Notes under the pieces: generated by a model | The model's input: the letters and a program-made list of their open reading frames with translations, nothing else | Database searches by the model: none | What the model was told of the DNA's origin: nothing | Assembly (NCBI RefSeq): GCF_016613535.2 | Contig: NZ_CP071518.1 | Location: 1,550,001-1,614,000, forward strand | Length of the DNA: 64,000 bases | Reading direction: 5' to 3' | Source: Lysobacter solisilvae | GTDB lineage: Bacteria > Pseudomonadota > Gammaproteobacteria > Xanthomonadales > Xanthomonadaceae | Translations under genes and position numbers: made by a program | Shown: piece by piece, positions 17,043 to 25,857 of the stretch | Numbering within the stretch: position 1 is the first letter of the stretch | Layout of the letters: the number at the start of each line of letters is the position of its first letter

Positions 17043-20000
17043 GGCACGCCCACGATGCGGTTGCGGTACTGCGCCTGGTTGTCGGCGGTATCGGCGTCCG
17101 GCGTGGTGCTGGCCACCGAGGCGTCCAGGGTGAGGAACTGCGTGCTGTCGCTGCGCGCGGGAATCCGCAGGGCCACGCCCAGGCCGCGCAGGCTGCCGGC
17201 GGCGACCACGCCGCTGGCGCGGCAGGTCAGGGCGAAGTCATGGTCGTCGCCATCCACGCCACAGGTCCAGCCCGGCGGGGCGACGAAGGCCACGTTGGCC
17301 GCCGGCGCATCGCCGCGCAGCGTGACCACCGGCTGCCAGGCGGCGTCCGGGCCGCGGTTGCCCAGCAGGACCACGAACGGCTCCAGTCGCCCGTAGTGCA
17401 GCTTCTTGGCGGGACCCGACAGCGACAGCCACAGGTTGGCCTGCGCGTCGACGGCTACCGAGACGGCGGCCTGGTTGTCGCCGTTGTGGCGGTCGGTGAG
17501 GACCGAGTTCACCGCCACGCCCAGGCGCAGCGCGCCACCGCCGATCGCGTCGGGGACGAGGACGGCCACGTCCAACCGTGCGCCCGCGCCGGTCGCCAGC
17601 GTGGCGATGGTGCAGGTGACCGTCGTGGTAGCGGGATCCTGGACGGGTGCCGCGCAGGTCCAGCCGGCCGGGGCGGTGACAGCCGGGGCGACCCGTGCGT
17701 CGAACACGAGGGCCACCGCGGTGCTGGCGGCGGCGCTGGGACCGGCATTGGCCACGTCCAGCGTGTAGCGGGCCGTCTGGCCGACGTGCACCGCCGGCGT
17801 GCTGGTGGCCAGTGCCACCGACAGGTCGGCGCTGCGGAAGGCCGGCACGGCGATGGCCACGCGCACCGGATCGTGGTCGGACACGCGCACCGGCACCGAC
17901 ATGTCGGCGTAGTTGTCGACGCCGAAGTCGGCGTTGATGCGGGCGTGGTCGACGTCGACGGCCAGTGCATCGGCCAGCAGCGACTGGTTCACCAGGGCGT
18001 GGTCGAGCGTCTGCGCGTTGCCCTCGAACACGTAGGAGTAGCGCTGCGCCGGGTCGGCGATCAGCTGCGAGCCGTCGACCAGCGGCGTGGTCAGCGGGCT
18101 GTCCACGTAGTCCAGCACCTGGTCGGCCGCGGCTTCCTCGCCACGCACGATGCCGAGCACGTCGACGTAGCCGTCGTTGAACTCGAAAGTGTTGAAGTCG
18201 CCCAGCAGCACGATCTTCTCGGCCGGGTTGGCCTGCTGGAGCTGTTCGACCAGGCCGGCCAGGTAGGCCGCCTGTGCGCCGCGCTTGGCCCGCACGCGGG
18301 CGCCCTCGCTGGCCCAGCCGCCCGAACCGGCACCCAGGCCGTCGACGCCGTTGAGCGAGCGCAGGTGGTTGATGACGACGGTGATCGGGTAGCTGGCGCC
18401 GTTGTCCTGGTGCACGCGCGCGCGCAGCAGCAGCGGCGGGCGGTCGTTGAGCAGGTCGGTCGAGCCGTTCGGGTTCAGCAGCGTGGCGTCCTTGCCGAAC
18501 TGGGTGACCCCGAGCACTTCGACGCGGGCCACGCCCGCGCCGTTGTCGCGCGAGGCGACCAGGAAGCCGACGTTGATCCCGCCCACGTCGTTGCCGGGCA
18601 CCAGGTAGGGCACGTAGGCCGGGGCGCGCGTGCAGGTGGCCTGCAGGCGGTCGGACAGCATCTGCAGGACGCGTGCGTTCTCCACTTCCACCACGCCCAG
18701 GATGTCGGGGGCCTTGAGGTAGTCGCAGATCGCCGCGGAGGTCTTGGTCAGGCGCTTGTCGAGGGCTTCGGGCTTGAGGGTCGGCGCGCCGTTGCCGTCG
18801 GCCACTTCGTCGAAGAAGCGCAGCAGGTTGAAGCCACCCACCGTCACCGCTTCATAGGGCGCGTCGGCCACGGCGGTCGGCGCCATGCCGCCGCTCACCT
18901 GCGGCGGGGTCGCCGTGTCGGGCAGCATCGCCCACGTGCCGCTGAAGTAGTCCAGCACGCCGAGCAGGCCGCTCACCTGGGCCCGGTTGTCGACCGACAG
19001 GGGCAGCGCGTCGATCTGGCCGCGGCTGCGCACCATCAGGCGTTCGGGGTTGGTGTCGAAGCGTGGCGGGTTCTTGCCGGCTGGAATCGGCGTCACGTCG
19101 AGCGCGGGGATGCCCGGCTCGCGGAACGGCGTGGCGACATCGGGCAGGGTGACGTAGAAGACGCCGTCGCTGGAGGCGGTGGCGTCGTCCTCGTCGATGC
19201 GGCCTTCCGAGGCGCCCACCACGACGGCGGAGGCGACGCTCACGCGCATGGCTTCGAAGCGCTCCAGCGTCGCCGGCTGCGCGCCGGGACCGAGGTCACC
19301 GGCGGTCAGTTCGACCGGCGCCGGCAGGGTTTCGCCGGTGGCCAGCACTTCGATCGTCGGCGCGCTGAGCTCGGTGATGGTGAGCTGGTGCGGGCCGGTG
19401 GCCGGAATGAATTCCTCCACCTTGGCCGTGACCCGCACGCGGTTGCCCACCGCGGCGGTGGCCGGCGGCGCACTGCCGGTGAACACGAACACCGCTTCGG
19501 ACGTGGCCGCGTTGCCGTCGCCGGTGACGCTCTGCAGGAAGAAGCCGTTGTTGAACTTGCGCGCGGTGACGATGCCTTCGGTCACCACCAGCTTGTCGAC
19601 ATGGGCCGAGCGCAGGCCGTCGCCCTGGATCTGGGCGATGGTCAGCGCGAGGGCCTGCACCGGCGGCTCGACCACCGTGCCGCTGTTGCGCGGGTTGGGC
19701 GCCAGCACGGCGAAGTCGGCCTGGTTGTTCTGGGTGTCCACCGCGCCGTTGCCATTGCGCACGGCCGCGGTGGTGTTGGACAGGGTGGCGGTGGGCGCGG
19801 TCTCGGCGCAGGTGGCCGCCGTGCCGAAGCCCACGAAATCGACCACCGCGCCGCCGAGCGGGCAGGCGCCGCTGAGGGTGGTGGCATTGCTGACCAGCGC
19901 GATCTTGCCGGCCGTGCCGGACATGGCGATGGTGCCGGTGGCGTCGGGCGTGGGCAGGGTGACCGTACCGCCAGTGCCGTCGGCCTGCTTGATGAGGTAG

Positions 20001-20263
20001 TAGCCGCCGGCCGCGATCGTCCCGGCGAGGTTGGTGCGCGTCCAGCTGGTGCCGGCGGCCGAGGCGTACTGGACGCTCCAGCCGGCCAGGTTGACGGCGG
20101 TCGCGCCGTTGTTGCGCAGTTCGATGAAGTCGCTCTTGAGCGTGGCGCCGCTGTTGCCGCCGCCGCCATAGACCTGGCTGACGACCACCTGCGCGTGTGC
20201 ACCGGTGATGGGCGCAATACCGGCCACTGCCGCCCAGACCAGGCGGCCAACATACTTGTTCAT
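17039..20263 (-). CDS. secreted ExeM-like nuclease: lamin-tail domain, OB-like region, endonuclease/exonuclease/phosphatase domain
   Basis: This is a 1074-aa extracellular DNase-type protein. It has a signal peptide (MNKYVGRLVWAAVAGIAPIT, cleaved after GAHA), then a lamin-tail domain (about 25-150: VVVSQVYGGGGNSG, FIELRNNG, GWSVQYAS). An OB-like segment (about 220-330: LVVTEGIVTARKFNNGFFLQ) follows. The EEP nuclease domain (about 450-810) contains DILGVVEVEN (metal Glu), VVINHLRS, VLLGDFNTFE and VSDHDPVRV (catalytic His). The C-terminus holds two DUF11/CARDB-like beta repeats (ADLSVALATSTPAV, VANAGPSAA). Start MNKYVGR is preferred over an upstream ATG at 20347. The likely role is degrading extracellular DNA for nutrients or biofilm control. 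A long opposite-strand frame is a shadow. Confidence 0.88.
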   Translation of the reverse strand: MNKYVGRLVWAAVAGIAPITGAHAQVVVSQVYGGGGNSGATLKSDFIELRNNGATAVNLAGWSVQYASAAGTSWTRTNLAGTIAAGGYYLIKQADGTGGTVTLPTPDATGTIAMSGTAGKIALVSNATTLSGACPLGGAVVDFVGFGTAATCAETAPTATLSNTTAAVRNGNGAVDTQNNQADFAVLAPNPRNSGTVVEPPVQALALTIAQIQGDGLRSAHVDKLVVTEGIVTARKFNNGFFLQSVTGDGNAATSEAVFVFTGSAPPATAAVGNRVRVTAKVEEFIPATGPHQLTITELSAPTIEVLATGETLPAPVELTAGDLGPGAQPATLERFEAMRVSVASAVVVGASEGRIDEDDATASSDGVFYVTLPDVATPFREPGIPALDVTPIPAGKNPPRFDTNPERLMVRSRGQIDALPLSVDNRAQVSGLLGVLDYFSGTWAMLPDTATPPQVSGGMAPTAVADAPYEAVTVGGFNLLRFFDEVADGNGAPTLKPEALDKRLTKTSAAICDYLKAPDILGVVEVENARVLQMLSDRLQATCTRAPAYVPYLVPGNDVGGINVGFLVASRDNGAGVARVEVLGVTQFGKDATLLNPNGSTDLLNDRPPLLLRARVHQDNGASYPITVVINHLRSLNGVDGLGAGSGGWASEGARVRAKRGAQAAYLAGLVEQLQQANPAEKIVLLGDFNTFEFNDGYVDVLGIVRGEEAAADQVLDYVDSPLTTPLVDGSQLIADPAQRYSYVFEGNAQTLDHALVNQSLLADALAVDVDHARINADFGVDNYADMSVPVRVSDHDPVRVAIAVPAFRSADLSVALATSTPAVHVGQTARYTLDVANAGPSAAASTAVALVFDARVAPAVTAPAGWTCAAPVQDPATTTVTCTIATLATGAGARLDVAVLVPDAIGGGALRLGVAVNSVLTDRHNGDNQAAVSVAVDAQANLWLSLSGPAKKLHYGRLEPFVVLLGNRGPDAAWQPVVTLRGDAPAANVAFVAPPGWTCGVDGDDHDFALTCRASGVVAAGSLRGLGVALRIPARSDSTQFLTLDASVASTTPDADTADNQAQYRNRIVGVP

Positions 20264-20600
20264 GCAGTTCCCCGAATTTGAAAAAGCCCGCACGATCCGG
20301 CCCAGGGACCCGGCCAGGACGGCCGTTGTGCGGGCGCAATTGTGCACGGCATTTTCCTCATATGCATTTCAGGAATATGACGGCGCGAGGTTCCAACCTG
20401 TCGGCCGCAGTCGCGTGGCGCGGGTAAGCGCACGGCACGTGGGGTCCGTCGTCGGATCGCCGGGCAGGGCGTCCCGGTGCGCTGTGCTCACCGGCGCTGC
20501 TGAACCGGCGGGGTCCACCCGCGATCCGCAATGACCTGGATCAAACGAGACCTGCCAGCCCATGCGTTACCCTTTAACGCTTGGCCAAGAGCCCGAGCCC
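20264..20600. promoter_or_regulatory. divergent promoter region of nuclease and kynA
   Basis: This 337-bp gene-free gap lies between divergent start codons. An AT-rich island at about 20350-20390 lies some 90 bp upstream of the nuclease ATG and is the best promoter candidate for it. No clear operator or riboswitch was recognised. Confidence 0.4.
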
Positions 20601-21512
20601 ATGACCGTCGACAAGAACACGCGCGCCCTCGAAACGGGCATCCTCACCGACCTGTCGGGCCGCCTGAGCTACGGCGGCTACCTGCACCTGGAGCGCCTGC
20701 TCAGCGCGCAGCAGCCGCTGTCGAGCCCGCCGCACCACGACGAGATGCTCTTCATCGTCCAGCACCAGGTGGCCGAGCTGTGGATGAAGCTGATGATCCA
20801 CGAGCTGCGGGCGGCGACCGTGTTCCTGCGCAACGACCACGTCTGGCAATGCCGCAAGGTGCTGGCCCGCTGCAAGCAGGTGCTGCGCCAGCTGACCGAG
20901 ATGTGGTCGGTGCTGGAGACGCTGACGCCGTCGGAATACATGGAGTTCCGCGAGATCCTGGGCCCGTCCTCGGGCTTCCAGTCGCTGCAGTACCGCACCA
21001 TCGAATTCCTGCTGGGCAACAAGAACGAGGCGATGCTCAAGGTGTTCGCCCACGACGAGGCCGGACACGCCTCGCTCAAGGAAGTGCTGGACGCGCCGAG
21101 CCTGTACGACGAGTTCCTGGTCTACCTGGCCCGCTGGGGCCACGCCGTGCCCGAAGCGCACCGCGCGCGCGACTGGTCGCGCCCGCACGTGTCCGACCCC
21201 GCGCTGGTGCCGGTGTTCGAACGCATCTACGAGGACACCGCCACGTACTGGCGCGAATACGCGTTCTGCGAGGACCTGGTGGACCTCGAAACCCAGTTCC
21301 AGCTGTGGCGCTTCCGCCACATGCGCACCGTGCTGCGGATCATCGGCTTCAAGCGTGGCACCGGCGGATCGTCGGGCGTGGGCTTCCTCAAGCAGGCGCT
21401 TGAACTGACTTTCTTCCCCGAACTGTTCGAGGTCCGCACCTCCATCGGGCTCAATACCGGTCACGGCAGCGCCAATTACGGCGCGCCGGTGCCGGACGCG
21501 CCCGCGGTGTGA
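20601..21512 (+). CDS. kynA: tryptophan 2,3-dioxygenase
   Basis: This heme enzyme opens the indole ring of L-tryptophan to N-formylkynurenine, the first step of the kynurenine pathway. With the start at 20601 ([11 protein letters not shown]), key residues fall at Phe51 and His55 (FIVQHQ), Arg117 (EFREILG) and heme-ligand His240 (RFRHMRTV), the same numbers as in the well-studied X. campestris enzyme. The C-terminal substrate loop [10 protein letters not shown] is intact. An in-frame ATG at 20562 would add 13 residues and break this match. The stop codon overlaps the next ATG (TGATG). Confidence 0.95.
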   Translation: MTVDKNTRALETGILTDLSGRLSYGGYLHLERLLSAQQPLSSPPHHDEMLFIVQHQVAELWMKLMIHELRAATVFLRNDHVWQCRKVLARCKQVLRQLTEMWSVLETLTPSEYMEFREILGPSSGFQSLQYRTIEFLLGNKNEAMLKVFAHDEAGHASLKEVLDAPSLYDEFLVYLARWGHAVPEAHRARDWSRPHVSDPALVPVFERIYEDTATYWREYAFCEDLVDLETQFQLWRFRHMRTVLRIIGFKRGTGGSSGVGFLKQALELTFFPELFEVRTSIGLNTGHGSANYGAPVPDAPAV

Positions 21513-21916
21513 TGGACCCGGTGGCGCACGACTGTGTCGGTGCGCTGCTGGTTCGGGACGGACGCGTGCTGCTGGGCCGTCGTGCCCCCAACCGGGCCTG
21601 GCTGCCCGATGCCTGGGATCTGTTCGGCGGGCATATCGAGCCGGGCGAGTCCCCCGAAGCCGCACTGCATCGTGAGCTGGCCGAGGAGTTGGGCGTGCGC
21701 GCGCTGGAGTGGGACTGGGTCGGGACGCTGGAAGGCGGGGACTGGCGCCTGCGCGTCGCCCGCGTGCGCGCCTGGTCGGGCGAGCCGCACAACCGCCAGC
21801 CCGCTGAACATGCCCACATCGAATGGTGCGGACTGCCGACGGCGCAGGCGCGGCTGGCCGCGGCGCATGCCGGCTTCCCGCCGATGCTGGCGCGGGTGCT
21901 GGCGGACGGCACGTAG
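21512..21916 (+). CDS. NUDIX hydrolase
   Basis: This 134-aa protein contains a perfect Nudix box, starting at the Gly of GHIEPGE and running through RELAEELGV (GX5EX7REUXEEXGU). It therefore hydrolyses a nucleoside diphosphate linked to another moiety. The N-terminus (CVGALLVRDGRVLLGRRA) suits the MutT/NTP-pyrophosphatase subgroup, but the substrate is not determined. Its ATG overlaps the kynA stop (TGATG), indicating translational coupling, although no metabolic link to tryptophan breakdown is evident. Confidence 0.85.
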   Translation: MDPVAHDCVGALLVRDGRVLLGRRAPNRAWLPDAWDLFGGHIEPGESPEAALHRELAEELGVRALEWDWVGTLEGGDWRLRVARVRAWSGEPHNRQPAEHAHIEWCGLPTAQARLAAAHAGFPPMLARVLADGT

Positions 21917-22269
21917 CGCCCGCCATCTTCCGCAGTGCGCAGTGGCTTCGGGCTTACGGCAGCCGGATCCCCAGATCACGCGCCCCCCGGCAGCGGCCCA
22001 CGGCGGCGTGCGTGGGCGTGCCCCGGCTTGTCCGGATTTGGCGGCCGGTCGCGGGGCCGGACCGGGCGCGCGGGTGGCGATTGCACGGCGGCCGGCGCTT
22101 GCGGGGCTCGCGGTCGGCGGCCGCCCCGGGCGTCCCGGATACGCCCGGGAATTGCTGCGCCGCAGCACCGCTTTCGGGTTTGACGTGCCCTGCCGCGTTC
22201 GGTGATCCTCGCCCGTCCCTCGCATCCGTGGGGGTATTTGTTTCCTGAATCAACGACGGGGGAAGCCGC
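21917..22269. other. intergenic region before the peptide transporter
   Basis: This 353-bp region has no supported gene. Open frames here on both strands are Arg/Ala/Pro-rich shadows. The last bases contain GGGGGAAG eight to nine bases before the ATG of the POT gene, a good ribosome binding site. No clear terminator for the NUDIX gene was found. Confidence 0.45.
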
Positions 22270-23778
22270 ATGAGCGGTGCCACAGAAGCAATGTCGCCGG
22301 GTGCACCAATCCCGGAATTCACGCAGGTAATGGGCCATCCGCGTCCCCTGTGGATGCTGTTCATGACCGAGTTCTGGGAGCGGTTCGCCTTCTACGGCAT
22401 CCGCTGGGCGCTGGTGCTGTACATCGTGGCGCAGTTCCATGCTGGCAGTTCGACCGGCGAGGCTTCGGCCAACCAGACCTACGGCGCCTACCTGGCGCTG
22501 GTGTATGCCGGTGCGATCTTCGGCGGCTATGTGGCGGACCGGGTGCTCGGCTACCAGCGCTCGATCCTGCTCGGCGCGGTGATCATGGCGGCGGGTCTTT
22601 TCATGATCGCCATGCCCAATCCCGAGATCTTCAAGTTCGGGCTGGCCACGATCATCGCCGGCAACGGCCTGTTCAAGCCGAACATCTCGACGATGGTGGG
22701 CAAGCTTTATTCGCCGACCGATGAGCGCCGCGACTCGGGCTTCACCATCTTCTACATGGGCATCAACCTGGGCGCGATGATCGCGCCGCTCCTGACCGGC
22801 TGGCTCGCCGAACGCATGTTTGGCGGCACTCCTGACATGCCGGCCTACAAGGTCGTGTTCATGACGGCCGGCCTGGGCATGCTGATCAGCCTGGTCTGGT
22901 TCTGGTTCGGCCGCCGCCAGCTCGGCGGCATCGGTCGCCCGAACGAGGGCGGCGAGCACAAGGGCCGCGTGGTGTTCACCCTGATCGGCGCCCTGGTCGC
23001 GATCCCGCTGATCTACTTCCTGCTCTCCATCAAGGCGACCACGCTGCAGTGGTTCGTGCTGTTCCCGATGTTCGCCCTGCTGTGCATCATGATCCTGGTC
23101 GAAGGCATCAAGGAGGGCCCGGTGCAGCGTGACCGCGCCATCGCGATGCTGATCATCTTCACCTTCAACATCCTGTTCTGGATGTTCTTCGAGCAGGCGG
23201 GCAGCTCGTTCACCTTCCTCGCCGAGAAGATCGTCGACAAGAACGTCATGGGCTTCGCCTGGCCGGTGGCCTGGTTCCAGTCGGTGAACTCGCTGGCGAT
23301 CATCGCCTTCGCGCCGGTCATGGCGTGGCTGTGGGTGAGGCTCGGCAAGGCGAACCCGTCGATCCCGCGCAAGTTCGGCCTCGGCCTGATCTTCAACGGC
23401 CTGGCCTTCCTGCTGCTGATGTTCGCGCTGACCTCGCTGCTCAACGCCGCCAACATGATCCCGTTCTGGACGCTGTTCATGGTCTACGTGATCCAGTCGA
23501 TCGGCGAGCTGTGCCTGTCGCCGATCGGCCTGTCGATGGTGACCAAGCTGGCGCCGCTGCGCCTGGTGGGCTTCGGCATGGGTGGCTGGTTCCTGTCCAC
23601 CGGCATCGGCAACAACCTGTCCGGCATCTTCGCCGGCCATGTCAGCGGCGAGACCGGCATGACCGCGGCGTCGGCGCTGTCGGGTTACACCTTCGGCTTC
23701 TGGGCCCTGGTGATCCCGGGCGCGCTGCTGTTCCTGATCGCCCCGCTGATCCAGAGGCTGATGCACGGCGTGAAGTAA
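22270..23778 (+). CDS. POT/PTR family proton-coupled di/tripeptide transporter
   Basis: This 502-aa polytopic inner-membrane protein of the major facilitator superfamily carries the family signature ExxERFxxYG in helix 1 (TEFWERFAFYGIRW). It also has the second PTR2 signature region (FTIFYMGINLGAMIAPLLTG) and GNGLFKPNISTMVG. At least twelve hydrophobic segments are visible. It imports small peptides using the proton gradient, fitting an organism that secretes proteases such as the 3587-6724 gene product. It is a single gene followed by its own terminator. Confidence 0.92.
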   Translation: MSGATEAMSPGAPIPEFTQVMGHPRPLWMLFMTEFWERFAFYGIRWALVLYIVAQFHAGSSTGEASANQTYGAYLALVYAGAIFGGYVADRVLGYQRSILLGAVIMAAGLFMIAMPNPEIFKFGLATIIAGNGLFKPNISTMVGKLYSPTDERRDSGFTIFYMGINLGAMIAPLLTGWLAERMFGGTPDMPAYKVVFMTAGLGMLISLVWFWFGRRQLGGIGRPNEGGEHKGRVVFTLIGALVAIPLIYFLLSIKATTLQWFVLFPMFALLCIMILVEGIKEGPVQRDRAIAMLIIFTFNILFWMFFEQAGSSFTFLAEKIVDKNVMGFAWPVAWFQSVNSLAIIAFAPVMAWLWVRLGKANPSIPRKFGLGLIFNGLAFLLLMFALTSLLNAANMIPFWTLFMVYVIQSIGELCLSPIGLSMVTKLAPLRLVGFGMGGWFLSTGIGNNLSGIFAGHVSGETGMTAASALSGYTFGFWALVIPGALLFLIAPLIQRLMHGVK

Positions 23779-23816
23779 CGCCTCGATCCGCGCCTGCGGG
23801 CACGGACCGGAATACG

Positions 23817-23847
23817 AAAACGGCGGCCTCCGGGCCGCCGTTTTTTT
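23817..23847 (+). terminator. intrinsic terminator of the peptide transporter gene
   Basis: A 12-bp perfect stem (23817-23828 with 23833-23844), loop TCCG, and an uninterrupted T-run to 23847. The left arm begins with AAAA, so it can work in both directions and also serve the convergent marR gene. Confidence 0.88.
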
Positions 23848-23860
23848 GTCCAGGAAGAAT

Positions 23861-23922
23861 AGGGTGGGCCTTGGCCCACCACGTGCGTTGGAGATGCGTG
23901 GGGTGGCGGATCAAGACCCGCC
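23861..23922. repeat. two REP-like palindromes
   Basis: GGTGGGCCTTGGCCCACC (starting about 23863) is followed by GGCGGATCAAGACCCGCC (23905-23922). The second belongs to the GGCGGGTCNNGACCCGCC family found at 13001-13166, 14604 and 25828; the first is a sequence variant of the same shape. Confidence 0.7.
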
Positions 23923-23999
23923 CAATGGATCGAGAGGCCGGGCAACGCTCGCCCACGGCCGGAGTGCGACGGCGCCGGGTCAAGCCCCGCCGGTAAACC

Positions 24000-24584
24000 T
24001 CACTCCTCAGGCAGCGCGCCGTCCGGGTCGGACTCCATGCCTTTCATGCCCTGGGCCAGCTTTTCCAGCAGCCGGTCCAGCTGCGCGCATTCGTCCGCAT
24101 CCAGCGGCGACAGCAGGCGGCGTTCGTAGTCCAGCGCCACCGGCACGACCTCGTCGTAGATGCGATAGCCGTCGCCGCTGAGTTCCAGCACGGAACGGCG
24201 GCGATCATCGTCGTGGGTGTCGCGCTGGAGCAGCCCGCGTTCGAGCAGGCGCGCGACGGTGCGGCTGACGGCGACCTTGTCCATCGCGGTGCGCGCGGCG
24301 ACCGCATTGGCGGACAGGCCGGGGTAGCGGCCCAGGACCGCGATCACCCGCCATTCGGTGACCCCCAGTCCGAAACGGCGCGCATACGCCCCGGCAATGG
24401 TCTGGCTGACACGATTGGACAGCACGCTCAGCCGATAGGGCAGGAACCGGTCGAGTTCCCAATGGGCATGGCCCTGGGCCGGCTGGCCCGACGGGGCGGC
24501 CTTGGCCGGAGCGGCCGTAGCCGCGGACGCGGAGCTAGCCGCATCCTGACCGGCGGTCGGGTTCTGGCTTGTTGTTGGTTTCAT
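24000..24584 (-). CDS. MarR family transcriptional regulator
   Basis: This 194-aa protein has an unusually long Ala/Ser/Pro-rich N-terminal tail (about residues 1-40). The winged helix-turn-helix follows: LGVTEWRVIAVLGRYPGLSA, then AVAARTAMDKVAVSRTVARL as recognition helix, then a wing with DDDRRRSVLELS. It is divergently transcribed from hppD with a 70-bp gap and probably controls it. MarR proteins next to aromatic catabolic genes typically repress and respond to the aromatic substrate. The likely operator overlaps its own start codon (see 24569-24597). The ligand is unknown; homogentisate or 4-hydroxyphenylpyruvate would be reasonable. Confidence 0.88.
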   Translation of the reverse strand: MKPTTSQNPTAGQDAASSASAATAAPAKAAPSGQPAQGHAHWELDRFLPYRLSVLSNRVSQTIAGAYARRFGLGVTEWRVIAVLGRYPGLSANAVAARTAMDKVAVSRTVARLLERGLLQRDTHDDDRRRSVLELSGDGYRIYDEVVPVALDYERRLLSPLDADECAQLDRLLEKLAQGMKGMESDPDGALPEE

Positions 24585-24597
24585 CTGAAACTATAGT
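24569..24597 (+). promoter_or_regulatory. hppD promoter with candidate MarR operator
   Basis: On the plus strand TTGTTG (24569-24574), 17 bp of spacing and TATAGT (24592-24597) form a good sigma-70 promoter pointing to hppD. The spacer contains the perfect palindrome TTTCATCTGAAA (24579-24590), which also spans the marR start codon. Binding there would block the hppD promoter and marR translation or transcription. The sequence is seen; the operator function is inferred. Confidence 0.6.
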
Positions 24598-24654
24598 CGG
24601 CGTTCGGGCACGCTCCGCGGCCCTTCGCGTCCCACGTTAACAGGAGTCTTCGCC

Positions 24655-25765
24655 ATGAGCGCCCAGACCGCCGCGACCGGCCCGAACCTCGGCATGCAGG
24701 TCACCACGTTCGAAAATCCGCTTGGCATCAACGGCTTCGAATTCGTCGAATTCGCCGCGCCCGCCGGCCAGGCCCCCCTGCTGCACAACTACTTCCGCAA
24801 GCTGGGCTTCACCGCGGTGCTGCGTCACAAATCGCGCCCGATCACGGTGTACCGCCAGGGCGGCGTCAACTTCCTTGGTCAACGAGGATCCGGACAGCTT
24901 TGCCGCGGACTTCGCCGCCCAGCACGGCCCCAGCGCCTGCGGTTTTGCGATCCGCTTCCAGCAGCCCTCCAAGGTCGTGTTCGACACCGTCATCGGCAAC
25001 GGGGGCGAGGCGGTGACCGACAAGGCCGAGACGAAGGCCGTCGACGCGCCGGTGGTCAAGGGCATCGGCGACTGCATGCTCTATCTGGTCGACAAGTACG
25101 GCGACAAGGGCTCGATCTACGCCGACGACTACCTGCCCATCCCCGGCGCGGACCAGGACCCGAAGGGCTTCGGCCTGACCTTCATCGACCACCTCACGCA
25201 CAACCTGTTCTTCGGGAACATGGCCAAGTGGTCGGACTACTACGAGCGCCTGTTCAACTTCCGCGAAATCCGCTACTTCGACATCAAGGGCGCCAAGACC
25301 GGCCTGGTGTCCAAGGCGATGACCGCGCCGGACGGCGTGGTGCGCATCCCGCTCAATGAATCCTCCGACCCCAAGTCGCAGATCAACGAGTACCTGGACG
25401 CGTACAAGGGCGAAGGCATCCAGCACATCGCCTGCTTCACCGACAACATCTACGACACCGTGGAAGCGATGCGCGCGCAGGGCGTCGAGTTCCTCGACAC
25501 GCCCGACACCTATTTCGACGTGATCGACCAGCGCGTGCCCAACCACGGCGAGGATGTCGCGCGCCTGCACAGGAACAAGATCCTGATCGACGCCGACGCC
25601 GAGACCAAGCAGCGCAAGCTGCTGCAGATCTTCACCCAGAACGCGATCGGCCCGATCTTTTTCGAGATCATCCAGCGCAAGGGCAACGAGGGTTTCGGCG
25701 AGGGCAATTTCCAGGCCCTGTTCGAGAGCATCGAACGCGACCAGATGAAGCGGGGCGTGCTGTAA
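24655..25765 (+). CDS. hppD: 4-hydroxyphenylpyruvate dioxygenase, frame interrupted near 24876
   Basis: The enzyme converts 4-hydroxyphenylpyruvate to homogentisate in tyrosine breakdown. The N-terminal frame runs MSAQTAATGPNLG...RQGGVNFL, then must shift into the frame continuing VNEDPDSFAADFAAQHGP. One extra base in TTCCTTGGTC (24871-24880) causes the break. Corrected length is about 369 aa, normal for bacterial enzymes. Iron ligands are visible in the second VOC half: His in IDHLTHNLF, His in GIQHIAC, and Glu in IFFEIIQRKG near the C-terminus. It is paired with marR upstream and hmgA downstream. Whether the break is real or an error decides if this strain can use tyrosine. Confidence 0.88.
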
Positions 25766-25827
25766 GGCGGTAGAAACGGTCGGCATCAGGCCTCGGGCAG
25801 GTCAACCCGCAACGGATACTTGGCAAT

Positions 25828-25845
25828 GGCGGGTCAAGACCCGCC
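25828..25845. repeat. REP-like palindrome between hppD and hmgA
   Basis: GGCGGGTCAAGACCCGCC, a member of the dispersed family at 13001-13166, 14604 and 23905. It ends only 12 bases before the hmgA start codon, so the hairpin could affect hmgA translation. Confidence 0.8.
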
Positions 25846-25857
25846 CTACGGACCCAT

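Noticed and set aside
16793..20281. A 1162-residue plus-strand open frame opposite the secreted nuclease
   Set aside because: The translation is His/Arg/Gly/Gln-rich without signal or motif, while the minus strand encodes clear lamin-tail and EEP-nuclease motifs over the same bases.
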